Part shown: in pieces, positions 44,934 to 54,883 of the stretch
Layout of the letters: every line of letters starts with the position of its first letter
Numbering within the stretch: the first letter of the stretch is position 1
Assembly (NCBI GenBank): GCA_024711345.1
Contig: JANJTA010000017.1
Coordinates: forward strand, 1-64,000
Direction of reading: 5' to 3'
Source of the DNA: Rhodanobacter sp.
GTDB lineage: Bacteria; Pseudomonadota; Gammaproteobacteria; Xanthomonadales; Rhodanobacteraceae
DNA length: 64,000 nucleotides
The notes under the pieces: generated by a model
The model's database searches: none
Told to the model about the DNA's origin: nothing
What the model saw: only the letters and a program-made list of their open reading frames with translations
Program-made: the position numbers and the translations under genes

Positions 44934-46498
44934 GGCCGGCTCCCGGCAAGATCGGCTGACCGTTGTGCCTGCACGTCGGACGCGCCAGGCACGAGCAGCG
45001 CCTGCGCAAAGGCGTGCAACTTCATCCGTACCCGATCGGCATCGTCGCCGGCAAGCGACGACGACAATGCCCATACCGAAGATCGCGGCACCTGTCCGCG
45101 CAGCACACTCCACGCCTGCAGCAACTTGGTCAACGCCGGCGAGCGGGTGCAGTGGCGGTCCACGCAATACCAGTACCACACCAACCGCGACTCAGTTGCA
45201 CCGGCCAGCCGCAGCTCTCCGACCATCGTGCTCCGGCCATCGGCGAGCTCAACCCGTCGTCTGGCGCTGCTCAGGATCTGCGCGTGCGCCGAATCGTAGA
45301 GGTCGTTGCCGTAGGTGATCAGGGTGTGTCCGCGACGCGGCTTGCCGGTATAGACGGCATGAAAAAAAACGACCACGTCACCGCCGGTGACCGATTGATA
45401 GGACGCACGTACCTGTCCCGCCGCCCCTCTGAAGATTGGCCGCCAGGCGCCTGCGGCAGCTTGTGGTCCACTCCAGCCCGCGATCGTGGGCGCGGTCAGG
45501 CGCATGGTCTGCGGCGGCGCCGGTGGCACCAGTCCCGAGGCAAGGGCCGGCCCTGCAATCAACAGCGCGAACGCCACCAGCCACACCACACTGCGCGCAC
45601 CGGAAGGCCCCTCGCCCGGCACAGGGGGATACGCCGACGCCACGGGCTGGTCGCGGAAAAACCAGCCGACCAGCAGCAGCAGCAGCAACACCGCGCCGAA
45701 GAACTGCCAGCCAAAGATCATGTGGTCCGTGCCGGTCGCGTATTTCAAACCCCAGGTCTCGCCGATCAGCACGGTGAAGCAGACCCGCAAGCCATTCGCG
45801 ATGACCGGCACCACCGTCGCCAGTACCACGAAGACCGCCCGCTTCCACCAGCGCCGGTACATCAGGTAGGCATACAGACAACCGAGTGCGGTGCAGGCGA
45901 TGAAAAACTTCACGCCGCTGCATGCTTCCGCCACCAGCCATACTGCCGAGGGCGTGATGATCTCCCGGCCATTGAGAAGCACCGGGACGCCGATCAACTC
46001 CAGCGCGCGTACCGAAAAATGCGCGGTGATGTCCTGCAGCGGACCGACCAGCGCGTCGCCCCAGGGAACCGCGAACACCACCAGATAGCCAAGCGGGAAC
46101 GCCAGCACCCACAGCGCGCGCCATCCCCAGCAGGCCAGCACCAGCGCCGGGAACAGCGCCACGAACGCGAAGTGCTGCGCCAGGTTGACCTCGAGCAGGC
46201 GACCGGCGTACCAGACGAACACCAGCGCCGTCACCGCCGCCAGGCCCCAGAGGCTGGGCACCGGCGCGCTCGCCTGGAGTCGATGGCGCAAACCGGCTGC
46301 CGTCCACAGGCTCAACGGAAAGATCAGGAAGGCGTACTGGTAGGTGCCGTCGTGTGCCCAGGCCCATACCAGCGATTGCACGGTCTGCCAGTAGCACACC
46401 AGCAGCACGACGACGGCGACGGCGAACGCCGCGGCGGCCAGCGCCCAGTCCGGAGTGCGCACCGAGAAGCCGGCCACGGCGGCAAACGGGCTGTTCAT
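44930..46498 (-). CDS. xrtA: exosortase A with fused EpsI domain
   Basis: A 522-residue protein. Residues 1-290 are the membrane peptidase with about eight helices and the catalytic triad Cys193 (VAEACSGVKFF), Arg238 (VIANGLRVCF) and His259 (ATGTDHMIFGW). It recognises the PEP-hydrophobic-RRR tail and cleaves at PEP, transferring or releasing the protein. Residues 300-520 form the EpsI domain (TIAGWSGP, YGNDLYDSAHAQ, YWYCVDRH), which is periplasmic and of unknown biochemical role. Stop and start overlap both neighbours. The substrates are the PEP-CTERM proteins at the left end of the window. Confidence 0.95.
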   Translation of the reverse strand: MNSPFAAVAGFSVRTPDWALAAAAFAVAVVVLLVCYWQTVQSLVWAWAHDGTYQYAFLIFPLSLWTAAGLRHRLQASAPVPSLWGLAAVTALVFVWYAGRLLEVNLAQHFAFVALFPALVLACWGWRALWVLAFPLGYLVVFAVPWGDALVGPLQDITAHFSVRALELIGVPVLLNGREIITPSAVWLVAEACSGVKFFIACTALGCLYAYLMYRRWWKRAVFVVLATVVPVIANGLRVCFTVLIGETWGLKYATGTDHMIFGWQFFGAVLLLLLLVGWFFRDQPVASAYPPVPGEGPSGARSVVWLVAFALLIAGPALASGLVPPAPPQTMRLTAPTIAGWSGPQAAAGAWRPIFRGAAGQVRASYQSVTGGDVVVFFHAVYTGKPRRGHTLITYGNDLYDSAHAQILSSARRRVELADGRSTMVGELRLAGATESRLVWYWYCVDRHCTRSPALTKLLQAWSVLRGQVPRSSVWALSSSLAGDDADRVRMKLHAFAQALLVPGASDVQAQRSADLAGSRP

Positions 46499-47745
46499 GG
46501 GCAGACCCTCAACGCGGCCATGCCGATGGCGCCCGCGCGGGCTGCACCGGGCCGCGCATGGCGCAGCACGCTTTCATACCTGTCGAGGTTGCGCCCCCAG
46601 TCATGGCGGGCCAGCACTTCGGCGCGCGCCGCCGGCACCCGCACGGCTTGCGGCGCATCCAGCCAGCACAAGGCTTCCATCGCCATGACCGCGGGCGATT
46701 CGGCAATGCAGCCCAGGCGGCCGGGGAAATCCGCGATGCCCGCGTAGGCCGCAGGCGTCGCCAGCAGCACCTTCTCCATGGCCAGCGCCTCCAGCACCTT
46801 GTTCTGGATGCCGCGCGCAACCCGCAGCGGTGCGGTCACGACATGCGCGTGCGCCAGGTAGGGCCGCACGTCCTCCACTCGCCCGGTCACCGTGATGCCC
46901 TCGAGCTCGCCCAGCATGCGCACCGCGGCGGTGGGCCGGCTCCCCACGATGTAGAAACGCGCGTCCGGGCGCCGCGCGGCGATCCGCGGCCAGACTTCCT
47001 GTGCGAACCATCGCACCGCATCCACGTTGGCGCGGTAGTCCATGGCGCCGGTAAACACCACCACCCGTTCTCCCGGCCGGTAGGGACTGGGACAGGGCCG
47101 CTGCGGATCCCAGTAGCCGGCATCCACTCCATTGGGAATGCCGTGCACCCATGTCGCCGACTCCGGTACCAGCTGGCGAAAGAACGCCGCCTCGGCTTCC
47201 GAGACGAACACGCTGGCGTCGAATTGCGCGGCAATCGCGCGCTCGAGCTCCGCCAGTCGCCGTGCTTCCCGCCGGTACGCCATGCGCTTCACGGCACCGG
47301 CCTGCTGCGCGTACTGGTTCCACTTGTCGGAGTCCACGTCCACGAAATCCATGACCCGGCGCAACTGGGTGTGCCGCATGACGAATGGCGCCACGCCGGA
47401 CGAGTAGCACAGGACCAGCTCCGGCTTGTGCTCGGCCAGCAACCGTTCGACCCAGCGCCGCATCACGCGGTCGCGGTAGACCCCGACGGTAAGCGCCTCG
47501 CCCCGCGTCAGCGCCGCCAGCGCGCGCCAGCCGGCGCGCCAGGGCGGCAACGGCCGCACGCATGCCTCGGCACACAAGGCCTCGACCGCCGCCAGGTGCT
47601 GCCAGTCGGCCGGATCGTCCACGAACGTGCCGAGGTACACGCGGTAGCGTTCGGCCAGCCGCCGCAGCACGTGGTACGAGCGGATCTTGTCGCCCTTGCT
47701 GGGCGGCCAGGGCAGCCGGTGGCAGAGGAACAGTACCGATTGCAT
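46495..47745 (-). CDS. PEP-CTERM/EpsH1 system-associated sugar transferase (stp1 type)
   Basis: A 416-residue glycosyltransferase. The start VLFLCHRLPWPPSKGDKIRS is the family signature of the first exosortase-linked sugar transferase, and DFVDVDSDKWNQYA is also diagnostic. GT-B features: FTGAMDYRANVDAVRWFA and ARGIQNKVLEALAMEKVLLA. Overlaps xrtA by 4 bases and follows the FemAB gene by 3. Confidence 0.92.
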   Translation of the reverse strand: MQSVLFLCHRLPWPPSKGDKIRSYHVLRRLAERYRVYLGTFVDDPADWQHLAAVEALCAEACVRPLPPWRAGWRALAALTRGEALTVGVYRDRVMRRWVERLLAEHKPELVLCYSSGVAPFVMRHTQLRRVMDFVDVDSDKWNQYAQQAGAVKRMAYRREARRLAELERAIAAQFDASVFVSEAEAAFFRQLVPESATWVHGIPNGVDAGYWDPQRPCPSPYRPGERVVVFTGAMDYRANVDAVRWFAQEVWPRIAARRPDARFYIVGSRPTAAVRMLGELEGITVTGRVEDVRPYLAHAHVVTAPLRVARGIQNKVLEALAMEKVLLATPAAYAGIADFPGRLGCIAESPAVMAMEALCWLDAPQAVRVPAARAEVLARHDWGRNLDRYESVLRHARPGAARAGAIGMAALRVCP

Positions 47746-47748
47746 GCG

Positions 47749-48810
47749 CTAGCCCAGGTCCCGCGCGAGCCATGGCCCCAGCGCGCAACTCACCGGCAGC
47801 GGCAGGCGCTTCCACGCTTCGATGAAAAGACCGTACCTGCTGTTCGTGGGACTGATGTTGGGGACCGCCCCGGCCCGCACCAAGTGATAGGCATAGGGCA
47901 GCGCTTGCGGTTCGAAGCCCCAGTGCTTCTTGAAGTGGAAGGAACCGCTGTCCTGCTTGCTGCGGCCGTAGTCGAACAGCCGCGCCCCGCGCTCGACCGC
48001 ACGCTGCATCACCGCCCAGTACATGAAGTCGTTGGCCGCCAGCTCGCGGCCACGCGCCACGCTGCCGCCGTAGTACGGATGCACCTCGTCACGAAAGTAG
48101 AAGCTCATCACCGCGGCCACCGGCTGTCCCTGGTGGCTGACCACGGTGACCTCGCAGTCCTCGCCGAACGCCTGCTGCAACCGCGCGTAATAGCTGCGCG
48201 ACAGCACCGGCGTCCCCAGGTTGCGTACGCTTTCGGCGTACACCCGATAGAACTCGGCCATGCTGCCGTCGTGGCGCGCCTGCAAGCCGGCGCCGATGCC
48301 CTTGCGCACCATCGCGCGCTGCTTGCGCGGGATCGCCTTGAGGTTCTTCTCGTGGTCCGCGCAGATCGCCTTGCGAAAGCCGACGTACAGATTCTTGACC
48401 GGCCAGCCGGGATGGCGCAGCTCGCGGTCGCGCAGTTCGAGGTAATCGACGCGCAGCTCGTCGGCGAGCGCGGTCGCGGCCCGGGTGAGCCGCGCCTCGC
48501 TGGCCGGGTCATCCGCCACCACCCCGCCGTACACGCAGAACGGCGTCGAGATCAGCGCGTGGCCAAACAGCCGGCTGCGGATCTCGGCAAGCGGCAGCAC
48601 GCCGGTGATGACCCCGTGCCGCTCCGCATAAAGGTAGTGGCAACGGTGGCCCAGCGCGTGCTCGATGATCCCGCGCCACGCCACCCGATGGAAGAACGTG
48701 GCCTGCGGCGCACCCTCGACGAAGGCCTCCCAGCGCCGTTCGTCGCCCGCTGCCAGGCGCCTGACGGTGCAGGGGTCGGCGGCATGGCTATCGTGCGCAC
48801 GATCGAACAT
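47749..48810 (-). CDS. FemAB-family XrtA/PEP-CTERM system-associated protein
   Basis: A 353-residue protein of the FemAB/GNAT double-fold type. FHRVAWRGIIEHALGHRCHY opens the first half, and LGTPVLSRSYYARLQQAFGE with FDYGRSKQDSGSFHFKKHWGF the second. FemAB proteins transfer amino acids from aminoacyl-tRNA onto peptidoglycan; the exosortase-associated group is proposed to act on an exopolysaccharide or its precursor. No signal peptide. Nine bases after the deacetylase gene. Confidence 0.9.
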   Translation of the reverse strand: MFDRAHDSHAADPCTVRRLAAGDERRWEAFVEGAPQATFFHRVAWRGIIEHALGHRCHYLYAERHGVITGVLPLAEIRSRLFGHALISTPFCVYGGVVADDPASEARLTRAATALADELRVDYLELRDRELRHPGWPVKNLYVGFRKAICADHEKNLKAIPRKQRAMVRKGIGAGLQARHDGSMAEFYRVYAESVRNLGTPVLSRSYYARLQQAFGEDCEVTVVSHQGQPVAAVMSFYFRDEVHPYYGGSVARGRELAANDFMYWAVMQRAVERGARLFDYGRSKQDSGSFHFKKHWGFEPQALPYAYHLVRAGAVPNISPTNSRYGLFIEAWKRLPLPVSCALGPWLARDLG

Positions 48811-48819
48811 GCCGCCTCC

Positions 48820-49731
48820 TCAATGCGCACCGCGTTCGAGGGCCTGCAGCGCCACCACCGGATAATCGGCGTCGGCGCGGGCGAGGAACACGCGGTCCAT
48901 GCGGTCGAAACGGAAATCGCGCACGAGCCGCTCGAGCCGAGGCGCCGTGCGCGGCAGGTTCAGATAGTGGCGAACCTGATTCCGGAGCGTCACGCCGGGC
49001 ACCCGCGGCTGCTGCGCATCCACTTCCCACGGATGGAAATAGAACACGCCGGCGTGCCGCTCGCGGCGGTTGACGCGGCGCAGGCCACGCTTGAACAGCG
49101 CATACGGCAACAGGCGGAAATAACCGCCGCCGCCGCACGGCCAGTTGCGTCCGCACAGGCGCACCGTCGTCACCGGAATCTCGAGCAGGCCGGAGCGCTT
49201 GGCAAGGAACGGGAATCTCGGTGCCGCGGGCATGCCGTACAAGTCATGATGGATCGGCACGATGCTGGAGCTGTAGCGGTAACCGGCTTCGCGCAGTTCC
49301 TCATGGGCCCACAAGGTGGTCGGTCCGATCGAATAGCTGGGCGCCCGATAGCCATACACGGCGCTACCGGTGGCGTCCTCCAGCAGGCGTTTCGTGCGCG
49401 TGACGCTGTCGCGGAATTCCGCCCGGCTCAGATTCGTCAAACGCTCGTGGCCGAAACCGTGGCTGGCGATCTCGTGACCGGCGGCGCTGATGTCGCGCAC
49501 CAGCGCGGGAAAACGCTCCGCCACCCAGCCCAGCACGAAGAAAGTGGCGTGCACGCCGTGACGCTCGAAAAGCTCCAGCACGCGCCGGGTATTGCCTTCG
49601 ACGCGGACGGGCCAGCGCGGCCAATCCTCGCGCCGGATGCACTGCTCGAAGGCCGCCACCTGGAAATAGTCCTCCACGTCCACCGTCATGGCGTTGGTGA
49701 CCGGTTCGAGCCGTGGCGACACCGTGCTCAT
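48820..49731 (-). CDS. XrtA system polysaccharide deacetylase
   Basis: A 303-residue NodB-type deacetylase. Motif 1 MTVDVEDYFQVAAFEQ (catalytic and metal Asp), motif 2 HEIASHGFGHERL (H-x-x-x-H metal ligands), motif 3 YGYRAPSYSIGP, and a C-terminal GVFYFHPWEVDA. It removes N-acetyl groups from amino sugars of the polymer. No signal peptide is apparent, as usual for this exosortase-associated family. Overlaps the ATPase gene by 4 bases. Confidence 0.92.
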   Translation of the reverse strand: MSTVSPRLEPVTNAMTVDVEDYFQVAAFEQCIRREDWPRWPVRVEGNTRRVLELFERHGVHATFFVLGWVAERFPALVRDISAAGHEIASHGFGHERLTNLSRAEFRDSVTRTKRLLEDATGSAVYGYRAPSYSIGPTTLWAHEELREAGYRYSSSIVPIHHDLYGMPAAPRFPFLAKRSGLLEIPVTTVRLCGRNWPCGGGGYFRLLPYALFKRGLRRVNRRERHAGVFYFHPWEVDAQQPRVPGVTLRNQVRHYLNLPRTAPRLERLVRDFRFDRMDRVFLARADADYPVVALQALERGAH

Positions 49732-50786
49732 GGGTCGTCCTGAGCCGAACGCAGCGCGTCGGCGACCGCCGCTTCGCGCATGACCGGCGGCTGCGGCAAC
49801 GCGGCCAGCAGCACCTCCCGCCGCCGGACCTCTTCGCGCAGCAACTGCAACATGATCCTGTTGCGTTCCAGGTCCAGCGCGGCAAGTGCGCTTTCCGCAT
49901 TCGACGGCACGACGGCACGCGCCAGGTCCAGTTCCTCGGGGGCTGCGGGCGCTTCCAGCGTCGGCGACGCGCCGGCCATTTCCTCGTGGATCTCGCCGAG
50001 CACGATGGCGAGTTCCGCCTGGTCCAGGCTGTGCAGTTCCTCCAGGTAACCGTGCAACAGCAGGCGGTCCATGATGAGGTTGATCTTGCGGGGGATTCCG
50101 CGACTGGCCAGGTAGACCCCGGTAAAAATGTCCGGCGCCAGTTCCGGGTCGTCGTTCCAGCCGACCGCATGCAGGCGGTGCAGGATGTACGCGCGGCTTT
50201 CCTCCTCGCTCATCGGGTCCAGCCGGTGAGAGGCGATGATGCGCTGGCGCAGCTGTTCCATGTGGTTACTGACGATGATGCGCCGCAGTTCGGTCTGACC
50301 GACCAGAAACACCTGCAGCAGCGCCCGGCCCCTGAATTCGAGATTGGACAGGATGCGCAGCATCTCGAGCGCTGCCGGGGTAAGCGTCTGCGCTTCGTCC
50401 ACCACCAGCAGGGCGTGCGTCTGGCGGGCGTGCAGCGATATCAGGTGCCGCTTCACATCCTGCAGCAGCGCTTCCTTGCTGCGCCCCTCGAAAGGCAGCG
50501 CAAGCGCCGACGCCACGGCCGGCAGCATGTCCTCGCCATCGAGGTTGGCCGAGGCAATGCTGGCCACGGCAAGGTTGCGGTGCGCGAGTTCCTCGAACAG
50601 CTTCTGGATCAGCAGCGTCTTGCCGGTGCCGACGGCGCCGGTGATCACCACGAAGCCTTCGCCCTGCTCGAAGCCGTAGAGCAGATACGCCATGGCGCGC
50701 CGGTGGCCCTTGCTGGGGAACAGCATTCCCGGATCTGGCGTCAACTGGAAAGGCTTGCCGCGCAGTTTGTAAAACGCCTGATACAT
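49728..50786 (-). CDS. XrtA/PEP-CTERM system-associated AAA ATPase
   Basis: A 352-residue ATPase of the ExeA-like type. MYQAFYKLRGKPFQLTPDP is the family start, Walker A is ITGAVGTGKTLL, Walker B LLVVDEAQTLT, then FLVGQTELRRI. The C-terminal 60 residues form a coiled-coil-like tail (LDLERNRIMLQLLREEVRRR). ATG at 50786 chosen by homology; the longer frame to 50996 overlaps the outer-membrane protein gene. Probably powers assembly or positioning of the export machinery. Confidence 0.92.
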   Translation of the reverse strand: MYQAFYKLRGKPFQLTPDPGMLFPSKGHRRAMAYLLYGFEQGEGFVVITGAVGTGKTLLIQKLFEELAHRNLAVASIASANLDGEDMLPAVASALALPFEGRSKEALLQDVKRHLISLHARQTHALLVVDEAQTLTPAALEMLRILSNLEFRGRALLQVFLVGQTELRRIIVSNHMEQLRQRIIASHRLDPMSEEESRAYILHRLHAVGWNDDPELAPDIFTGVYLASRGIPRKINLIMDRLLLHGYLEELHSLDQAELAIVLGEIHEEMAGASPTLEAPAAPEELDLARAVVPSNAESALAALDLERNRIMLQLLREEVRRREVLLAALPQPPVMREAAVADALRSAQDDP

Positions 50787-50793
50787 GCCGTTC

Positions 50794-52335
50794 TCAGAAC
50801 AAATGGGTGAACTGCAGGAAAACCACGTTCGCGCGGTATCCACGCGCACCCGCCAATCCGGTGGACACATTGCGGGAATCACGACGCAGCCGCAGGCTGG
50901 CGAAATTTTTTGGGCTGAGTTGATGCACGATCGCCAGTTGCGCGTACTGGTTGTAGTTGGTCTGACCATCCTGGTGCTGGTAACGCTGCCAGCCATAAGT
51001 CGGAATCAATGTGGTGAGCGGCCCGATATTGAACAGCCAGGTGACATCCGCATTCGTCACCCTTTCCTTGGCACTGCCCAACAGAAAATAAGTGCGTCGC
51101 TCGTTGTACAACGTCACCCGCAACATGCCCTTGGGCATCTCATAGGTCGCTGATGCGGTGGCGCGTTTCATGAGGTAAACCCGCTTCTCCCTCAGTGAGG
51201 GTATCCCCTGGAGTCCAATCGATGGGATAACGTCCACTCCCTGTCCAAGCAGCTGCTGGTTGATGTCGGTTGGTTGTTCAACATAATCCAAGGTCGTCGT
51301 CAGCAAGGCGCCTGTACGGGTCCAGTACAACTGGTAGCTGTGACCATAAAACCGATGTCCAACCAGCACCTTGAATTTATTCAGCGTATTCGACCACTCG
51401 ATACCGGTATCCCAGAAACTCGCACCCAGAACGTCCACCGTACCATCCGCCAGGAACTTGTTTTCCTTGCCGACATCAGCAAGCAAGCTGACATTTTCGC
51501 GGATCGGTATGGCGGCCCCAAGCTTGGCAGTCGCAAAACGTGATTTCTGGCCGGAACCAAACTCGATCCGCTGATCGGAATAGCCAAGATTCCAACTCCA
51601 CGTCTCGTACTGTGGACTCACAAGATTGAACTGCAGCAAATTGCTGGTGATGTCGGATATGCCAGCCAACAAATCGTTGTTTCGCGCAGGAATGCCCTTG
51701 GTGTCGTACAGCACACGCCCATAACCGTAGCGTAGCGTCGCGGTGCCGACCTCGCCGAGGTCCTGCACCCAGTACGGGCTGAGCGTGGCCCGCGTGACAT
51801 TGGCGCGGTTATTGTCCAGGAAAAACGTGCCGGACCCGACCGGCAATTCGCTGTTGATGACCTCGCGCCCGTACAACGCGCTGCCGTCGAGGAAAAAATG
51901 CTGCGGAAGGAGGGTGAGCGTGCCGTGGGTGTCGAGGTTCTGCGCCAGCTGGTTGTGGCGCGACTGTCCCTGGTACAGATACCCGGTAAGCGTGTAGTCG
52001 AACACGCCGGACAACCGCGACCCGCTATAGGCCGACTTGATGAACGGCTGAATCTCGGTGATCCAGCTCGTCTGTTTCGGCTTGCCGCTGGGCGCCAGCA
52101 TGAGGTTGTCGGTGTACAACTCACCGAGCGTGACGCCCACGACGACTCCCGGGGAGTCCACGCTCGGCTGCGGGATGATGCCCGGCGGCAGATTCTCGGA
52201 ACCCCAGGTAAACTCGTCGGAGGCCGGGTTCTGCGCAGGCAGGGTGGCGGGGTCCGTGTTCTGGGCCGCAGCCCCGCTCAGCCAGCCGCCCAGAGCAATC
52301 GACGACAGGACAACCGACGCCGGCAAGATGCGCAT
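50794..52335 (-). CDS. PEP-CTERM system-associated outer-membrane beta-barrel protein
   Basis: A 513-residue exported protein: signal peptide 1-24 (MRILPASVVLSSIALGGWLS), then repeated amphipathic strands with aromatic ends and a terminal Phe (VFLQFTHLF), the outer-membrane insertion signal. Motifs such as VGVTLGELYTDNLMLAPSG match the uncharacterised barrel family found in every XrtA eps operon. It is a candidate for the outer-membrane channel or a co-factor of the export lipoprotein. Seven bases upstream of the ATPase gene. Confidence 0.9.
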   Translation of the reverse strand: MRILPASVVLSSIALGGWLSGAAAQNTDPATLPAQNPASDEFTWGSENLPPGIIPQPSVDSPGVVVGVTLGELYTDNLMLAPSGKPKQTSWITEIQPFIKSAYSGSRLSGVFDYTLTGYLYQGQSRHNQLAQNLDTHGTLTLLPQHFFLDGSALYGREVINSELPVGSGTFFLDNNRANVTRATLSPYWVQDLGEVGTATLRYGYGRVLYDTKGIPARNNDLLAGISDITSNLLQFNLVSPQYETWSWNLGYSDQRIEFGSGQKSRFATAKLGAAIPIRENVSLLADVGKENKFLADGTVDVLGASFWDTGIEWSNTLNKFKVLVGHRFYGHSYQLYWTRTGALLTTTLDYVEQPTDINQQLLGQGVDVIPSIGLQGIPSLREKRVYLMKRATASATYEMPKGMLRVTLYNERRTYFLLGSAKERVTNADVTWLFNIGPLTTLIPTYGWQRYQHQDGQTNYNQYAQLAIVHQLSPKNFASLRLRRDSRNVSTGLAGARGYRANVVFLQFTHLF

Positions 52336-53244
52336 CTAGGCTTCCCCGGCTAGGTGGACCCGGGGATACAGGCCATAGTAGGTGTTGTAGTAATTCTCGC
52401 TTGCCGGCAGGCAGCTCATGTTGAGAAGCAGGCCGACATATTGCTCTTCGCTCAAGCTCTGCAGGGCCGAATCGACCGCGTGCTGGCCGGTGCGGCCCGC
52501 GGCCACCACCATCACGACCTGGCCCATGTGGGAAGCCAGCACCTGCGACTCCGGAGTCGCCAGCAGCGGTGAAGAGTCGAACACCACCAGACGACGCAGG
52601 TGTCGACCGCCGAGTTCTTCAAGCACATGCTCCATGCGCAGGCTGCCGAACAGCTCGGTCGTCAGCGGATGGCGCCGCCCTACCGGCACCACCAGCAGAT
52701 TCGGCACATCGGTTCCCACGATGACCTCGGCGGGTTGGCGCCGTTCGTCCACCAGCACATCCATCAGCCCGGGCTTCCCGTCGAGCCCCAGGGCGCGGGT
52801 GATATGGGACTTCGGTATGTCGCCGTCCACCAGCAGCACATCGAAATCCACCTCGCGGGCCAGGCTCAGGGCAAGGTTCATCGCTGTGAAGGACTTGCCT
52901 TCGCCGGGCACCGCGCTGGTCACCACGATGCGCCCGGCGCGAGGCACGACCTTGGCGCCTTTCCCGATGGCGTTGTCCATCAATGGCAATTTGATGCGAC
53001 GCAGCTCGTTGGCGAGCCGATCGTTCGCCTCGTCGCCGGCCGGGAGCAAACCCGCGCGCTCGAGGGCCACCAGGTCCACGTGCCATGGCGGCGGGCTTTC
53101 CGTAGCCTGATCCGTGTGCGTCCTGCCGGACAAACGCTCGATGGTCGACGCCGAAGGCGCTGGCACCGCCTCGGCAGCTGGCGACGCCGGCGGCCCGGGC
53201 TGCAGGTTCCTGAGCTTCTCGACTGCTTTCTCGACGATGCTCAT
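52336..53244 (-). CDS. XrtA-associated tyrosine autokinase
   Basis: A 302-residue BY-kinase. Walker A VTSAVPGEGKSFTAMNL, Walker A' DVLLVDGDIPKSHI, Walker B LRRLVVFDSSPLL. A Tyr cluster near the end, ENYYNTYYGLYPRV, is the autophosphorylation tail. Partner of the chain-length protein at 53241, from which it is encoded separately as usual in XrtA systems. Controls polymer length and export. Adjoins the outer-membrane protein gene without spacer. Confidence 0.93.
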   Translation of the reverse strand: MSIVEKAVEKLRNLQPGPPASPAAEAVPAPSASTIERLSGRTHTDQATESPPPWHVDLVALERAGLLPAGDEANDRLANELRRIKLPLMDNAIGKGAKVVPRAGRIVVTSAVPGEGKSFTAMNLALSLAREVDFDVLLVDGDIPKSHITRALGLDGKPGLMDVLVDERRQPAEVIVGTDVPNLLVVPVGRRHPLTTELFGSLRMEHVLEELGGRHLRRLVVFDSSPLLATPESQVLASHMGQVVMVVAAGRTGQHAVDSALQSLSEEQYVGLLLNMSCLPASENYYNTYYGLYPRVHLAGEA

Positions 53245-54833
53245 GCGGCCCCCACCATGAAGAAGTGCTGCACCAACCGGGTAAGTTGTCCGTCAAAGGC
53301 AAACCCCAGCATCAAAACCACCACCAGCAGACCCGCGCCCGTGCAGAACCCGAGCACTTCGCGGCGCTGATCCCGGCGCCGCGTGGGCGACGCGATCAGG
53401 CTGAGGGCGCCGAGCACGGGATAACCGCCGGACTCCCGCAAGCTCTTGAGGCTCACGAACACCGGATTCATTTTGTGCAGGAGATACGCAAACGCGCCGC
53501 CGATAGCCAGCGCCAGCGTGACCACCAGCAATAGCAACAGCCCGCGTTTCGGGCTCACTGGCAGCAGCGGAACGGCCGGGGGATTGATCACCCGAAATTT
53601 CAGATTGTTGCCGCTCTGCGTTGCGTCCTGGGACAGCTCGGCCGTGTTCAGGCGCTCCACCAACTGGTCGTACTGCTTCTTGGTGACGTCGTAATTGCGC
53701 ATCAGCCGCTGCAAGGTCGCTTGCACGTCGGAAATCTTGTCCACGTTGCCCTTGAGATCGGCAATCTGCCGCTTCTGCAGCGCGATCTGCGTGGCCAGCG
53801 CCTGGATGCTGACCTGGGATGAGTACATGGACTTCTGCATTTCCTGGTACACGGGGTTGTCCGAGACCACGCCCATCACCGGGCTCGCGGGCGCTTCCTT
53901 GCGCAGGGTTTCGCGCCGCGCCTGCAGTTGCTTGATCATACGCCGGGCGGAAACCACGTCGGGGTATTCGTCCGTATAACTCAGCAGCAACTGGTTTAGC
54001 CGCTGCTGGTAGGACTCAATCTGCTTGTCGATATCCTGGGTGCGCGGATCGACCCCCAACGAGCTCGGGCCGCTGTTCGCCAAGGCGCGCATCTGCTGCT
54101 GGATGGTCGCGCGACTGGCGACGGCCGTGTCGTACTGGTCTTGCAAGTTCTGCAATTGGGTCTCGGCCGCCTGCAGGCGCGTGGAATAACTGCTGCCCCC
54201 CTGGTTCGGGATGTAGCCGACATTGGCCTTCTGGAAATCCGCGAGCTTCTGCTCCGCCTCGTTCAGCCGATTGCTGTACGCCTGGACCTGTTGCTGCAGG
54301 AAATTCTGCGCCGTGTCGGTGGATGCGGTATTCGCGCCCAGCGTGTCGTTCATGAGAATCTGCAGAAACGCCTGCACCACTTTCTGCGCCATCTTCCGGT
54401 CGGGATCGACATAGCTGAGGTTGTAGAGATCCTTGGGGCCAGCGCCCTTCACCGTGACGGCCGCGCCGAGGCTTTCCAGCAACTCATCCCTGTCGGCCGG
54501 AGTCGTGGCGCGCAGGGACAGCCCGGTCTTGTCCGCCACGGCCTCGAGATTGGGGCGCGAGAGCAGCGTCTGGGTGATGATCTGGAGGCGCCCAGCCACG
54601 TCCGGCTGCACCGCAACCCCGCGCAGCAGCGGATTCGTCAGCGCCGCGGTGTCGGCGTACACCTGAGCACTGGCCGCATACTTGTTTGGCAGGCTGAATA
54701 CCAGCAGCGCGCCGACGATGGCCACGCACCATGCGACGACCAGCGCATGCCAGCGGTAGCGCCAGGTGGTGCGCGCTTCCAGCAGCAGGTGCTGAAACAA
54801 CTCACGCAAATCGATCGATTGCTTCTGCATCAC
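53241..54833 (-). CDS. XrtA system polysaccharide chain-length determinant (Wzz/PCP-like)
   Basis: A 530-residue inner-membrane protein. The N-terminal Wzz domain is anchored by WHALVVAWCVAIVGALLVFS. A large periplasmic coiled coil spans about 180-400 (DTAQNFLQQQVQAYSNRLNE...). The proline-rich NPPAVPLLPVSPKRGLLLLL leads into a helix near 425-450, and another helix is near 500. It sets chain length and activates the tyrosine kinase. Overlaps that kinase gene by 4 bases. Confidence 0.93.
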   Translation of the reverse strand: MMQKQSIDLRELFQHLLLEARTTWRYRWHALVVAWCVAIVGALLVFSLPNKYAASAQVYADTAALTNPLLRGVAVQPDVAGRLQIITQTLLSRPNLEAVADKTGLSLRATTPADRDELLESLGAAVTVKGAGPKDLYNLSYVDPDRKMAQKVVQAFLQILMNDTLGANTASTDTAQNFLQQQVQAYSNRLNEAEQKLADFQKANVGYIPNQGGSSYSTRLQAAETQLQNLQDQYDTAVASRATIQQQMRALANSGPSSLGVDPRTQDIDKQIESYQQRLNQLLLSYTDEYPDVVSARRMIKQLQARRETLRKEAPASPVMGVVSDNPVYQEMQKSMYSSQVSIQALATQIALQKRQIADLKGNVDKISDVQATLQRLMRNYDVTKKQYDQLVERLNTAELSQDATQSGNNLKFRVINPPAVPLLPVSPKRGLLLLLVVTLALAIGGAFAYLLHKMNPVFVSLKSLRESGGYPVLGALSLIASPTRRRDQRREVLGFCTGAGLLVVVLMLGFAFDGQLTRLVQHFFMVGAA

Positions 54834-54883
54834 GTCGCCTTCCCGATGTCATTGGCGGTTGCCATGCGCTGGCATGCGTCGCG

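Noticed and set aside
46354-49743. 1129-codon plus-strand open frame opposite sugar transferase, FemAB and deacetylase genes
   Set aside because: Impressive length but low-complexity Arg/His/Gln/Ala composition and antisense to three genes with recognised motifs.
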